A stretch of 64,000 nt of DNA from assembly GCA_025093985.1 (NCBI GenBank), contig JACAAK010000003.1, positions 4,154,001 to 4,218,000 of the forward strand, in the 5' to 3' direction. The stretch is from Calvatia gigantea (taxonomy: Eukaryota; Basidiomycota; Agaricomycetes; Agaricales; Lycoperdaceae). The notes beneath the pieces are model-generated. The model saw only the letters and a program-made list of their open reading frames with translations. It ran no database searches and was not told the origin of the DNA. Numbering within the stretch: position 1 is the stretch's first letter; every line of letters begins with the position of its first letter. Of the stretch, positions 23,446-34,870 are shown in pieces. The translations under genes and the position numbers were made by a program.

Positions 23446-24200
23446 TCAGACTTGCAGAACAATATCCTCCATCTCGATTTGCCAGATCATGACTTCCTCC
23501 CCATCGTCCGCATGTTCAACAACAAACCAACCTCCCTTCCTCACGCTCACACCGTATTCGTGAACGGTGCATTCTCTAACATTCCCCGCCTTATCCCGGT
23601 ATTGAATTGTCTTCCCAACAAGGTTTGCCCCAGACTCGGTCTTCCCTGCGCCAGTACGGTCAAGGTCGGCCGGATCATCCAAATTCTGAGGGACTTGGAA
23701 GCCTTTCGATTCAATCGCCTTTGCCATACTGGAACAACATGGATTTGGTGAGAGCAGAATGAAGGAGATGTGGCAATTACGCACACATAATCGTTACTAA
23801 TTCGACTGATCCGGCCATGTTGTTCATCTGTTATATCTTGCATATCCTGGTCGATGATAACCTGAACAGCTGCCCCCGCCATCATGGCTGAAAAAATGCA
23901 GCTGGTTCACAAGTATAACCATTCGTCATTTAGGTAGATGCAGTTGAGAAAGCCATACGTACGCTTGTGGTGTAGAGGGGTTATCATCACAAAGTTCCTT
24001 GCAAAAAGCAAAGTAATCCTTTCTTTTCTGTTCGTCGCCGCGTGGCGGGTGCATTAAATTGAGCACATTGAATTGTTCGAGGGCAACGTCATAGTGGCGT
24101 TGGTAACCAGGCAAACCCCGAATTTTATCCGAGTTTTTTCTATGATCCAAGCGTATTCACCCACAACCATGGCTAGACGGTCAACCTCAGACTGTTCCAT
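23446..24200 (-). CDS. Hypothetical protein within the split EF-2 relic
   Basis: Three exons join cleanly on the minus strand: MEQSEVDRLAM... from 24200, then MAGAAVQVIIDQDMQDITDEQ, then MAKAIESKGFQVPQN...EMEDIVLQV with stop at 23446. Both introns have GT–AG ends and consistent phase. Codon reading shifts by one in a six-A run at 24134–24139. The protein is about 210 residues, soluble and acidic at its end, with no signal peptide or membrane helix. The C-terminal part (GKTIQYRDKAGNVRECTVHE) resembles a small beta-barrel surface, but I do not recognise a family. It occupies the space where the middle of EF-2 should lie. Confidence 0.6.
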
Positions 24201-24887
24201 GTTGAAGGAAGGAGTTGATGCATGTTCACGCGAGTGAGTGCAAACATTTGGGTTTATTTAGGCTGTGTGATATTACATAATATCTAGATCTGCTGCATTT
24301 GGAAGTGGTAATGCAATTGACGATCGCAATGCAAAGTGGTGGCACCGAGATAATGTGTCCAGATAGGCGTTTTTGCCCAGGAGCACCGATGCAGGTTTAG
24401 GTACACCATCAAGAATTCCGAAACTGCTGTACATTCGAAACCGGTGCGTATTCAGCGATCTCCACAGTAACATAGACCTGTGACAAATTTGGTGAGTAAA
24501 AAATATCTCCGTTAAAAATAGGTGGGTTCCTGGCCGTTCAAACGTTCATGGGTTGCCTACAATACTGCGAAGCACAACAGGCAGAAATCAAAACTTCAGG
24601 TTATTACCTTAAGGTACGCATTTGGTGGTCGTGATGTCGACTGGTTTGTTTAATAGAGAATGTATGGTATCAGACAACGCTAAGCGCGACACTGTCGACG
24701 CTTAGAGCTTTTTCCCCTCTTCTCTTTTCTTTCTTTTTTCTTCCTTTCTTTTCATAGACACTTTCTGTTAGTGACTCCATGACTCGGTGCCAGTGCGGGG
24801 GCTCTGTCCTGTACAATTTGTCTCGTCTCGGACTTCCCCAAGAGTAGTACTTAGGCTACGTATGTTTGTGTTCACGCAAGCCGTAGT
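24201..24887. other. Intergenic, with a pyrimidine tract
   Basis: No coding exon seen. A 40-nt C/T-rich tract (about 24713–24757) reads as tttccc/ctttcttttttcttcc-type sequence on the plus strand; its role is unknown. Confidence 0.4.
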
Positions 24888-26590
24888 TTAGGCGCGGACT
24901 GCCTTTGTGCCCCGCGAATAGAATTGTTGATTTTTTTTAACAAAAAGCAAGAACTGGTCAATACCGACAAGACCAACAATGTTGCCGGCAGGGCAGTCCC
25001 CAATGGGCTCAATGTCACGACCAGTCATAAGAACAACACGCTGGATGGATCTGATAAATAGATCGTCCTTGCCAGGAACGTATTTGGGACCTTGGATACG
25101 GATCTCAGGACCAGCCTTGACAGAACCAGAGAAGACACGACCGAAGGCACAGAACCGTCCCTCATCGGAATTTGGCACCATCTTGGAAACATAAAGGACG
25201 AGAGGACCATTAGGATCGCAATCTCTAATACCAATAGCAGATTCATCATCCATAGGACCCTGGTAGAGGGTTTGGACGCGATATCGCTGAGCGGTTGCAG
25301 GAGAGGGGAGGTTGATGACAATAACCTCCAAGAGTGAATCACCAGCAGGGAGGAACTTGCGCATGATGGCTTTAAAAAGGGCCTCGCCTTCAAGGTCACG
25401 TCCATCTGAAGTAAGTTTGACGTTGAGCCTCTCGCAAAAGGTAGCGAAGGCGTCCCTCCTAAAGTTCATGGCGGCATCGAACACTTTGAAGATGGGGTCG
25501 AGGACGAACTGGTTGAAGGCGCGCTCGAGGGGCTTGCCAATAGCATCTGTGCCACTCAAGGTCCACATGCGGGTTTGGGGGTTGAAGTAGTTGTCACCCC
25601 AGAGTTTGTTCATCATTTTGTCCCTGTCGACGCCGAACTTCTTGCTGTAGCGGGTAGCGAACTGGCGAAGGGTGAAACACCACCCATGAAGACCCGAACT
25701 GAAGGCAACGTTGCCCTTGCCTGGATAGACCTGGACATCACCAAGAGCTTCGTCGTGGTAGGTGGAGATGATGACATTAACTGATTCGATGGTTTTTTTG
25801 AAAGATTGGTAAAGGGACTCCTTGTCGACTTGGAGCTCAAAAAGAGCGCGATCGACCATGTTGACGATAACAACAGGTTTAACGCGTTCTGCGAGGGCCT
25901 GGCGAAGCACCATTTCGGTCTGTATACAGACACCCTCAATGCAGTCAACAACAACAAGAGCACCATCAGTGACACGGAGAGCAGCAGTAACTTCAGAAGA
26001 GAAGTCGGCGTGTCCTGGGGAATCAATTAGGTTGATCAAGAATTCGTGGCCTGAAAGCCAAATTTAGCGATCTCTGATTCACAAGCGAAGGGACTTCAGA
26101 TTTGCCCGAAGTGACATACCTTCAGTCTTTTGCTTGATCGAACTAACCTCTTCCTTGCTGACCTCGAAGTACATCGGGATAGCGGTAGATTTAATGGTAA
26201 TATCACGTTCTTTTTCGTCCTCTCGTGTATCTGCGAACTGCGTATCACCAGCCTGGGAAGCAGCAATGGTCCCAGCTTTGGACACGAGGGAGTCATGAGA
26301 GTGGACTTTCCGCGACAGACTACTCGCATGTCAAGGTCTGTCGCTTGGGTACAGAGGTCGAGGGCAACTCACAGTGAGCAATGACACTTATGTTACGAAT
26401 GTTGGTCGGACGGCCCATAAGGGTCCGAATCTTATCTATTGGTGTGGAAACTCGTGTAAGTACGGTCCATGAGTGGCGGTTTTTTGCTCACCAACTGCGA
26501 AGTCACTGTAAGAGTCGATAGGGATGTTGATCAGTGAGATGAGGATATTGACTGGGAGTTTAAACGCACACCATAACGAGGTACTGTAAT
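24888..26590 (-). pseudogene. Elongation factor 2 relic, 5' part (GTPase domain and domain II)
   Basis: On the minus strand the conserved EF-2 amino end appears: DKIRTLMGRPTNIRNISVIAH (about 26440–26385), [36 protein letters not shown], then after an intron [32 protein letters not shown] and finally [17 protein letters not shown]. Homology stops at about 24945 and reads out through unrelated codons to a stop at 24888. The P-loop motif HVDHGKST is damaged (CRGKST), with a one-nt deletion right after it near 26295, so GTP binding and frame are lost. Intron positions are preserved, arguing for a broken genomic copy. Domains III–IV, including the diphthamide region, are absent here. Confidence 0.9.
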
Positions 26591-26719
26591 TGCACTCAGG
26601 TATGGAATGGGTGTCGGGAGGAATCTCAGCTGGGGGACATTGCCCTTTGGGGGCAGGTACTTCAGTGCTGGCAGTGTAATGTTTGACAGATCCTTGCCTT
26701 AAAGATCACTTCGGCGCTT

Positions 26720-27178
26720 GGACAGCACCTCAGCGATTTAACAGACGAAAAATGGGGGGTCATGGGTAGAAAACGCTCATGTTTGAATTTGTTGAGTGAA
26801 AGGTCCAGCCAAGCTTACCGCCCGTCCCCCAATTCCCTTGTTGCGCAAAAACCGCGAATAACCCACAGTAAATAGGTGTAGCCCCCATGTGACTTTTGCG
26901 TGTAATTTCTTTGAGTCAAGCCAAACCTGCAGTCCGGTTAGATGTCTTGTTCGTGACCGATGGGATTCTTCAAAACGAGGCTGAGCTGGCGGGTAAGCAT
27001 ATGGACGGAAATATTGTTGAAGAGAGCCGGAGAGGTCAAAATTAGCAGGCCATGAAAGTTAAGGTTAGCGGGTGGTATTCATTGACAAGGCGCGTGTTCC
27101 ATGCTGTTACACGTATTGCGATTAATACCGTAAATGTTGATGCCTTTTAGAATCATCAAGAACCCCCGTCAATCAATC
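26720..27178 (+). repeat. Long dispersed repeat R2 (direct copy of R1)
   Basis: Diverged direct copy of 20700–21212, sharing tagaaaacgctca, ttgcgcaaaaa, gcgggtaagcatatg, gtcaaaattagcaggc and the terminal agaatcatc. It lies just upstream of the EF-2 5' relic. Confidence 0.75.
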
Positions 27179-27353
27179 CAAGTCCAACATCGCCTTCTGT
27201 GTGGGTGGGATGGTGATGGTATCGCTACCAGCATTTAACGGGACCGAGAAAAAGGGACCCGCATATTCGGTGCTTGACAGTTGACAGGTGTTGAGTGATG
27301 TATGATGCTGTGGACAAGAAGGTACCAAAATCCAGGATTCTACTTGGAAAGGG

Positions 27354-28021
27354 TCAGTCCGAGTCTTTGAGGTCATAGTCTTCGTGGATTCGTCTGATCG
27401 TCGTATTCTGTAGAGTGGCCAGCTAGAATGACTTAGTACATCTGTAACGCGTTGATTTGTATCTTAGTCATACGCGTCCAATGAGTATCTGAGAAAAGAT
27501 CCAGCATACATCTGACTGAGGAGGTTGATAATGATTACCTGTGTAGCATCTTTTGCTTCGTTATAACGGTGAAGGAGTTTGATGTGCGTTTTGACAATAG
27601 CCTCCGCGTCCTCGTTGACGCTGAATGATTGGGTGTATTCAACATGACAAGGATACGTAAAGCGCAGTCATGATGGGCACCCTAGAGTTTTCTGGAGGGC
27701 ATCAATTTCGCCTTGGAGAGCAATAACACGGGCATGAGTATCCTGAACAACGGGGTCGATGTGAAACGTTTGAGTTTACAGGTTGCTAAGGAGGCTAGTT
27801 ACCTTGGCTGATGTAGAGGCATACATGTCGTAAGTAGTGGAATAAAAAGACGAGGCGTGAATCTCGTCTCGAGTCGTGGCGTGTAGTGTGGTCGTGTTTG
27901 TTAACAGCTTTTCAAGATAGCAGACAGAAGAGACAGAAGGCACAGAACACGTTCCGTGGTGCTCGCAATCCCGTCCGTCCTCCTCAAGATGAAGACTCCG
28001 GGGCCCGCGCGTAATCAGCAC
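27354..28021 (-). CDS. SWI5: Swi5/Sae3 homologue, recombination mediator subunit
   Basis: Five exons assemble without frame conflict. From the tail of exon 1 (STSAK), the reading continues DTHARVIALQGEIDALQKTLG, VNEDAEAIVKTHIKLLHRYNEAKDATQ, ILIGR, and LATLQNTTIRRIHEDYDL to TGA at 27354. This matches the Swi5 coiled coil and its conserved IKxLHxYNExKDxxQxLxGxLA core. Swi5 with Sfr1/Mei5 stabilises Rad51/Dmc1 filaments. Introns are 27743–27802, 27621–27680, 27489–27538 and 27423–27473. The exon coding ILIGR is only 15 nt (27474–27488). The N-terminus is uncertain: the Met at 28021 gives a long lead, while an internal Met (MYASTSAK, about 27826) would give the ~83 residues usual for the family. 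It diverges from the ABCA gene. Confidence 0.85.
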
Positions 28022-28374
28022 GACGTTGGTGATCGCAGTATTTGACGAATATCTGCCTATAAGGGGAAGATCTAGGTGATGTTTTTCCGCAAATTTCTAT
28101 ATATGGCTCGAAAGTCCGAGTAGCCGCAGTGGGCCGTAGTGCCGGGTGCATGTCAGTGTTCCTCTACACAGCTCAGCTGGCCTCAGGCTGTTGTGCCTGC
28201 AACTCCGGAGTTTATTTCTGGACCCAAGTTTCGCATGGACTGCGACTTTTCGCTTATCCTCCAGCTTCCTCCAACTACCTCGAGCCATACTTAACATGCT
28301 ACTCCTCTGAACTATACCAATCCGAATCGTCCCTTTTTCTGGAGTGACATCACAACGCGGAATCAAACGCCACA
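28022..28374. promoter_or_regulatory. Divergent intergenic region, SWI5 / ABC transporter
   Basis: About 350 bp lie between the opposing starts. No motif is assigned; both promoters are expected here. Confidence 0.35.
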
Positions 28375-31300
28375 ATGGCCGGTCTCTTCTGGATTCAATT
28401 GCGTGCTCTAATTTGGAAGAATTGGATTGTGCTTTCCAAACATTGGTTTGTGAGTATTACGTCGTCCTCGCCTCCCCCACCCACTGAACGCATCCTCTCA
28501 ATACGTTAGCTCAACCTTATACGCTGCTTCATACTCCCAGTCGCGTACGGTGCCTTCCTTGCAACAGCACAAATATTTCTCAACAAACCCAATAATGTAC
28601 GTTGTTGATCGTCTTCCATAGCATCACGTTCTCACTTACTTTAGTATGGACTTGGTCAACCTGTTCCCATCCAAAATCTAATGAATCTTTATGATGGCTC
28701 AGAAGCGCTCATATGGGCTGATGGTACGAACGGTACAAGTAATCCATCACCCCAGGCCATCATGGCGCACATCACGTCCGGTTTTTCTGAGAAGCAACTG
28801 AGGGGCATCCGCAGAGTCGACACCGTCGCTCAGATCCCTTTCGCCTGCCCCCAGAACTTCAATCTTCGCTCAACGTGTTTTGCCGCTGTCGCTTTCAATG
28901 ATATACCCTCACCCAGCGAGGGTCGTTCCATCAACTATACGATAAGAGCAGATGGCGGACTGGTTTTCGTAGACGTAGAGAAGCATATGAGTGATTATGA
29001 GGTGCGACTGTTCCCGCTGCAATGGGCTATTGATAAGGTTTGCTTCATCTTCTCCCCAATCTGTGCCTTAAAGTTTCAACCCTGATACACAGGCTATCAT
29101 TGAATTACAAACGGGCGTCTCTCCCCAAACACCTCGCGAATGGCCATATTCGAAGGAAACCAATGAGGAACAGGCTACCGACACTCGGCTAAGTGAGTTG
29201 TGTGGGTATCTCAGAGGTACTGTCCTGATTAGTCGTAGGCTATGTTCGAGGTCTCCGCGAGCTGCTTGTCCTGGCTCTGTGAGTTTTCCCCTTCTTATTG
29301 GCCTTTACCTTTCTTATGAATTATAGTTTCGTCTGTTACATCGGCATTGGATATCAGCTTCCCGGAGCTGTAGCAGCTGAACGCGCGACACTTCTGACGT
29401 CTCACATGAAGGCTATGGGCTTATTGGACTCCGCCCGAATTATGTGAGTGTAATTTCGCACCTTCCTGCCCTCGAGTACCCTAAACATCGAGTCCACTCT
29501 AGCTCCTGGCACTTGAGCATTTCCCTCCCTTACTTGCCAGCATGGATAATCGTTTCCCTAATATGGCGTTTCCGTATTTTTGCAAAAACAAGCGTGTTAC
29601 TAATGCTCGCCACCCATCTTCTCCTCCCTCTCTCACTGGCATCATGGACATTCTTCGTTGCCGCTCCCTTTGGAAAGTCACCTCAACTGGCCGCTGTCGT
29701 CTCGACGTTCCTCGCCATCCTCTTTGCGATCTTCGCTCTGGTTTTCGGACATGCAAGTGACGGCGGAGCCTTCATCTTCACCCTCATATTTCCACCCGGT
29801 TTTTACATTTTCGCTGTCAGGGCGATGGCTGGTTGGGAAAATAGTTTGCACCCTACCAATGCTTTGAAGGGTGATCCGGATAACGGACTGAGGTTGTTAC
29901 CCCTCCTTATCGCCGCCTTGGTGAGCCTTCCCTGCGATACCCAGCCTGGGCACCAGTTCCTGACGGTTATTATTTATAGATCAACGTGTTTCTCTGGCCT
30001 TACCTTGCGGTCCTTCTCGAGCGTAAAATATTCGAAGTCCCTGCACCCAACACCAAGAGCTGGTGGCAATTTTGGAAGAAGAGCCAGAATGCCACATCTG
30101 AACCAATAGATGATAACCTCGCTATATCGGTCAAAAACTTGAACAAGACTTTCAAAATGTCCTTGTTTAATAAAAAAAACGTTGTCACTGCTGTTGGAGA
30201 TCTGAGCCTTGACATCCCAAAGACTGGTATATTTGTTCTTTTAGGATCAAATGGGTAAGCAAAACCGGTCCATTGTGTTAGATATCAACTGACCATCCGT
30301 AGGGCCGGCAAGTCGACCGCTCTCTCTATCATCGGCGGTCTCCTCGGTCGCACAAGTGGAACAATCGCATTCGCAGGTGGCGTTCCTCGGCCTCCTCGTG
30401 GCACAATGGGCATCGTTCCACAGAAAAATGTCTTATTCCCGGAATTAACCTGCCTCCAGACTCTTCAGTTGTGGCGTGCAGTAAAGTGGTCGGATCGGAC
30501 GGACAAAAATGAAGATCTTGAGCAGTTATTGAAGGATTGTGATCTAGGAACCAAGATACGCGCTAATGCAAATACACTGAGTGGAGGTCAAAAGCGGAAA
30601 CTGCAACTTGCGATTGGTTTACTTGGTGGTTCCAATAGTACGTGATTTGGTTTGTATTCTCTATCCAAACTCATCACTTGATTTAGTCGTCCTTGTCGAT
30701 GAATGTACTTCTGGTGTTGATCCTCTGAGTCGCCGTGCCCTCTGGCGGACATTGACGTCATTTAAAAATGATAGGGCGATCTTGTTTACAACTCACGTAC
30801 GTCTCGTTGGGCCGCGTGATCGTTCTTTCTCTGATGCTTCATAGTTCCTCGATGAGGCGGACCTCCTAGCAGATCACATTGCCGTTCTCGCCCCTCCCGG
30901 AAAACTTATCGCTTCTGGTTCACCTGTTACTCTTAAGCGAAGCCTTGGTGAGGGATACTCGATCATCGTCACTTTCAAAACAGCCCCCAGCGAGGCGAAG
31001 GGTGAAACATCCCCCCGGGAAGAAGTGCTGCGTCGTATCCGAGCTATTGCACCCCATGTGCATGTCTCAAATCCTTCCCCGTACCAGGCCTCTTACGCTC
31101 TCAAGACCAAAAACGACACGGTAGTGCAACAGGTCCTTCGATTGCTCGACTCGGAGAAAGAGACTTATGGGATTCAATCTTACGATATTTTGGGCACGAC
31201 GATCGAAGACATCTTTTTGGATCTAATGAATAAAAATGTGGCCGCTCAGCTCGAACACAAACTGGAAGACGTCGAGAACCGCTCCAGAGACTCCCACTCT

Positions 31301-34066
31301 GTAACACCACCCTTGAAACTCGAAGAGTCCGGGAATTCCATGAAACTTGCCACGGGACATCGTGTATCACCATTCCGCCAAGCCTTTACCATCTTCCACA
31401 AACGTATGCTGATCGCACGAAGGAGTTGGTTGACACCACTGTTGACTGTGCTGATAGCCATTGCTGGATCGTGTATACCCATGATCTTCTTGTCTCATCG
31501 ACCTGTTGCCTGTGGCAGGCGACTGGGAAACTCCACCACTGTACCACTATACCTCCCCGATTCGCCGATTGTGCCGTTCACGTTTGGTTTTTCTTCACGA
31601 GTGGTCAATAGTCCTCCGGGCGTCATCAGGAGTCTCGGTTCCGCAGCAAATGGTCTCCGTGTTACGGATGAAGTTGATATGACAGCCTTCAACAATTACA
31701 TTAACCAGAATTATCGGAATTTGTCCCTTGGAGGTGTCGCATTCGATTTTGACCGAGGGGAGACGGTGGTTGCTTGGGAGGCAACGCCTCCAGGTCTTAT
31801 GGGACTCTCAATGTTGAATATGGCGAGCAACGTGCTATATAATCGGGCATTGAATCAAACGAGAGGGGGGAATTCCCAAGCGACGGTTATCAAGGCGAAC
31901 TATTCATTGTTCCCACCTATTGCTTCTGGAACCTTAGCTTCGTTAAGGTGGCTGGCCTTCTTCGCTGCTGTTATGGTAAGTTTCCACTGCCTTGTTCATG
32001 AAAATGCACTGCCAAACATATCTGTACTATCTTACAGGCGGTGTATCCTGCGTTCTTTGCACTATACGTGTCAAGAGAGCGGAGGTCGTCGGTGCAAGCT
32101 ATGCAGTTATCAAATGGGCTTACCGATCCGATTGGGTTGTGGCTTGGACATCTAATGTTTGACACGATTTTCTCGGTAATTCTGACAACAATTATCGTCA
32201 TCGTCTTCGCAGCGGCGTCCAACCAGTTCCATGGCACTGGAGAATTGGTATGTTCGGACTAGAATTTCGGGCCATTGCTTTACTGATATCGAATGTAGTG
32301 GTTCGTCATGGTTCTTTATGGTATCACAGGTGCCCTGTTCTCGTATTGCGTATCGCTCGCTGTGACGTCGCCGCTTGCTGCCTTTGCTGCCGTTGCAGGG
32401 TATCAGGTCATCATGTTCATTGTATGTATCGTGACCTTTCTGCCGGGAAATCTTACTCACAAGATTTGGCAGTTGTACCTCGCCGGATATCTCCTGGTCC
32501 TTACCTATGCCAAAACATCCGACGCGCCTTCCCTGTTGGTCATCATCCATTTCACAATCTCTCTCGCGGCTCCTGTTTGCAGTGTGGTACGTCCGACTTC
32601 TCTTATCGGCCATTTACATATCACCAATCGTCCCCTAGGTTCGAGCAGCACTCGTTTCCATCAACATGTTCTCCTTACTTTGCAACGGCAACGAACCTGT
32701 CACCACAAGTTCGTTAGGCTCGATCCATCGTTATGGCGGCCCCATCCTCTACCTCTTTGTCTATGCCTTCGTACTCTTAGGCATCCTGGTCTGGGTCGAT
32801 TCTGGCTCGATAATTCCTCGGAAGTCAGGAAAAAACAAACCAATAACGACAGTAACAGTGGATGAGAAAGGCGACAGCTCAAACAAGGAGGATACCGCTG
32901 CCGAGGTAGAAAGAGCTCTGAGTTCCGAGGGCTTGCTTCAAGTTCTTGGGGTGACAAAAGCATACAATGGGACGAAAGTCGTAGATGACGTTAGCTTGGG
33001 CGTTTCGCAGGACATGCTCTTTGCATTGCTTGGACCGAATGGTGCCGGAAAGACTACCGCTTTTAATATGATCCGTGAGTTCCCCACTGGGCCAACAGGG
33101 GTGCTCACAACTAACTTTGATATTCCCACAGGGGGAGACGTCGTACCTGATACTGGAGACATCCTCATTGCTGGTACATCCGTCATCCGCAGCCCTCGGA
33201 CGGCCCGACTCGCGCTTGGTGTTTGCCCACAGTTCACCGCCATCGATTCTCAGTTGACTGTCCGAGAACACCTGATGATCTACGGTCGTCTTAAAGGCTT
33301 GAAGAAAGGTCCCGAGCTGGACGAAAGTATAAGCACAGTACTGAGGGGTACTGCGTTGGACATGTACGCGGACCGTTTGGCGAGCAAACTCTCGGGCGGT
33401 AACCAGAGGAAATTAGCCTTGGCTATCGCTCTTATTGGTACGCTTTCATTAGTGCCTTGTCCCGTCACACCGTTGACACCCTATTTATAGGCAATCCCTC
33501 CGTTATCTTGATCGATGAATTCTCCACCGGTATTGATGCTAAGATGAAGCGAGATATGTGGAAAACGTTGCAGAACGTGGCCCATGGAAAGGCTGTAGTT
33601 ATCACAACTCGTATGTATCCCTTATTCCGCGTAGATTTTCGTAGTCAGCATCAGCCTTCTAGATTCGATGGAAGAAGCATCGGCTTTGGCGACCCGAGTC
33701 GGCATCCTAGCCAAACGCCTTCTTGCTGTCGGGACGACTGACTCCCTTTCAAGTCGTTACGGAACCTACGAGGTTCATTTTACATGTCGAACCCGAGAAG
33801 AGGTCGCCAAGGCCCGAGAGCTTATGGCACGGATCCCTGGATCCAGGATGGCCGATGACGTTGCCACACGATTCGAAGTTCCTATTGAATCCGCAGAAGG
33901 CATGTCCCTTGCCCAACTCTTCCACACGCTCTCTACCCATGGGGATTTTACGGAGTATACTGTAGAGAAAGCATCGCTGGAGAGTGTGTTCCTCAAGGTC
34001 ATTCGGGAGAACAATGTTGTGGAGGAGGATAGCCGGCGTAAACGGACTTCATGGAAGTGCTGGTAA
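28375..34066 (+). CDS. ABCA-subfamily ABC transporter, full length
   Basis: The start MAGLFWIQLRALIWKNWIVL is followed by a membrane helix, a large extracytoplasmic loop (about 28680–29220) and a six-helix block (29230–30000). NBD1 has Walker A GSNGAGKST across an intron, signature LSGGQKRK and Walker B VLVDECTSGVDP (30200–30800). A second helix with a large loop (31380–31960) and a second helix block (31960–32830) precede NBD2: Walker A GPNGAGKTT, signature LSGGNQRK and Walker B ILIDEFSTGID. The end is the ABCA-type regulatory domain to 34066. Layout TMD1–NBD1–TMD2–NBD2 is that of ABCA lipid transporters. NBD2 is cut by an intron (about 33074–33131) directly after the Walker A block. About 15 introns are present; no frame breaks were found. 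Substrate unknown; lipid transport is the family expectation. Confidence 0.93.
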
Positions 34067-34418
34067 TGGTGGACCTTTTTAGCTACACGTTAGATGATAA
34101 TCTATGTGATCATGAACCAATATTTTGCGTTTATCAAAGCGATCAGGATAACGTGTCCAATAACGGGATTAATGTTTTACGTCGACGCAGTGTGACGCAC
34201 CGCACATGATGAGGACAAAAATTGTGACAGCAATGATATTTTCTGTTCCTTTCCGCCCAGCATCGTTCCAGTCGCCATAGAATGTCCCCCCAAAGCCATT
34301 CCCTACTTCCATCAATGACGCAGCTATGGGCGCTTATTTTATTCCCAAATCTGTCTCCGGCGCTTCACACAACAGCCACACAATCTCAACTTTGTCCAAC
34401 AGCTGCACCGCCAAGATA
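34067..34418. other. Intergenic between ABC transporter and PAH protein
   Basis: No coding exon or structured element recognised. Confidence 0.35.
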
Positions 34419-34870
34419 ATGAACACACCCCGCCCTCCTCTCGTCCACACTCCCTCAGAACCAATAACCAGAGCATACGAGTACCTCAACCAAGTGAGAG
34501 CACAGTTCTTGAATAATCGTGAGGTCTACGACTCGTTCCTTGAAGTGATGGGACGGTTCAAAGAGCGAACGTGGGTCTCCTTTATTCATGTCCTTTACCT
34601 GCCGCATGGTGATTTTCAGACCGACATCTCACCTTACTTAATTGCAGACTAGAATGGATGGAGGTGATTGAGCGTGTCGCAGAACTATTTGCAGGGCACC
34701 ATCAACTGCTTAGTGGATTCAATCAGTTCCTTCCTAAAGGTTATCGCCTTGAACCCTCTGATGACCCTTCACGCTCCAACGACGTGGTCATCATAACACC
34801 AGAAGGACGACGCGAATCCCGGAGACAGACAAAACCCCCTGCACCCCCCGCGGGACCTGAGGCTCACTGA
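34419..34870 (+). CDS. PAH-domain mini-protein (Sin3-like paired amphipathic helix only)
   Basis: Two exons (34419–34570 and 34648–34870) join in phase to give about 125 residues. Residues 18–85 read AYEYLNQVRAQFLNNREVYDSFLEVMGRFKE, then VAELFAGHHQLLSGFNQFLPKGY, which is a complete PAH domain of the kind repeated in Sin3 co-repressors. The rest is a short basic/proline-rich tail (RRESRRQTKPPAPPAG). Sin3 itself has three to four PAH domains and a histone-deacetylase interaction region; none of these is here. It may bind Sin3-interacting factors as a competitor, but this is inference. An upstream in-frame Met at 34326 exists; the later Met fits the domain better. Confidence 0.82.
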
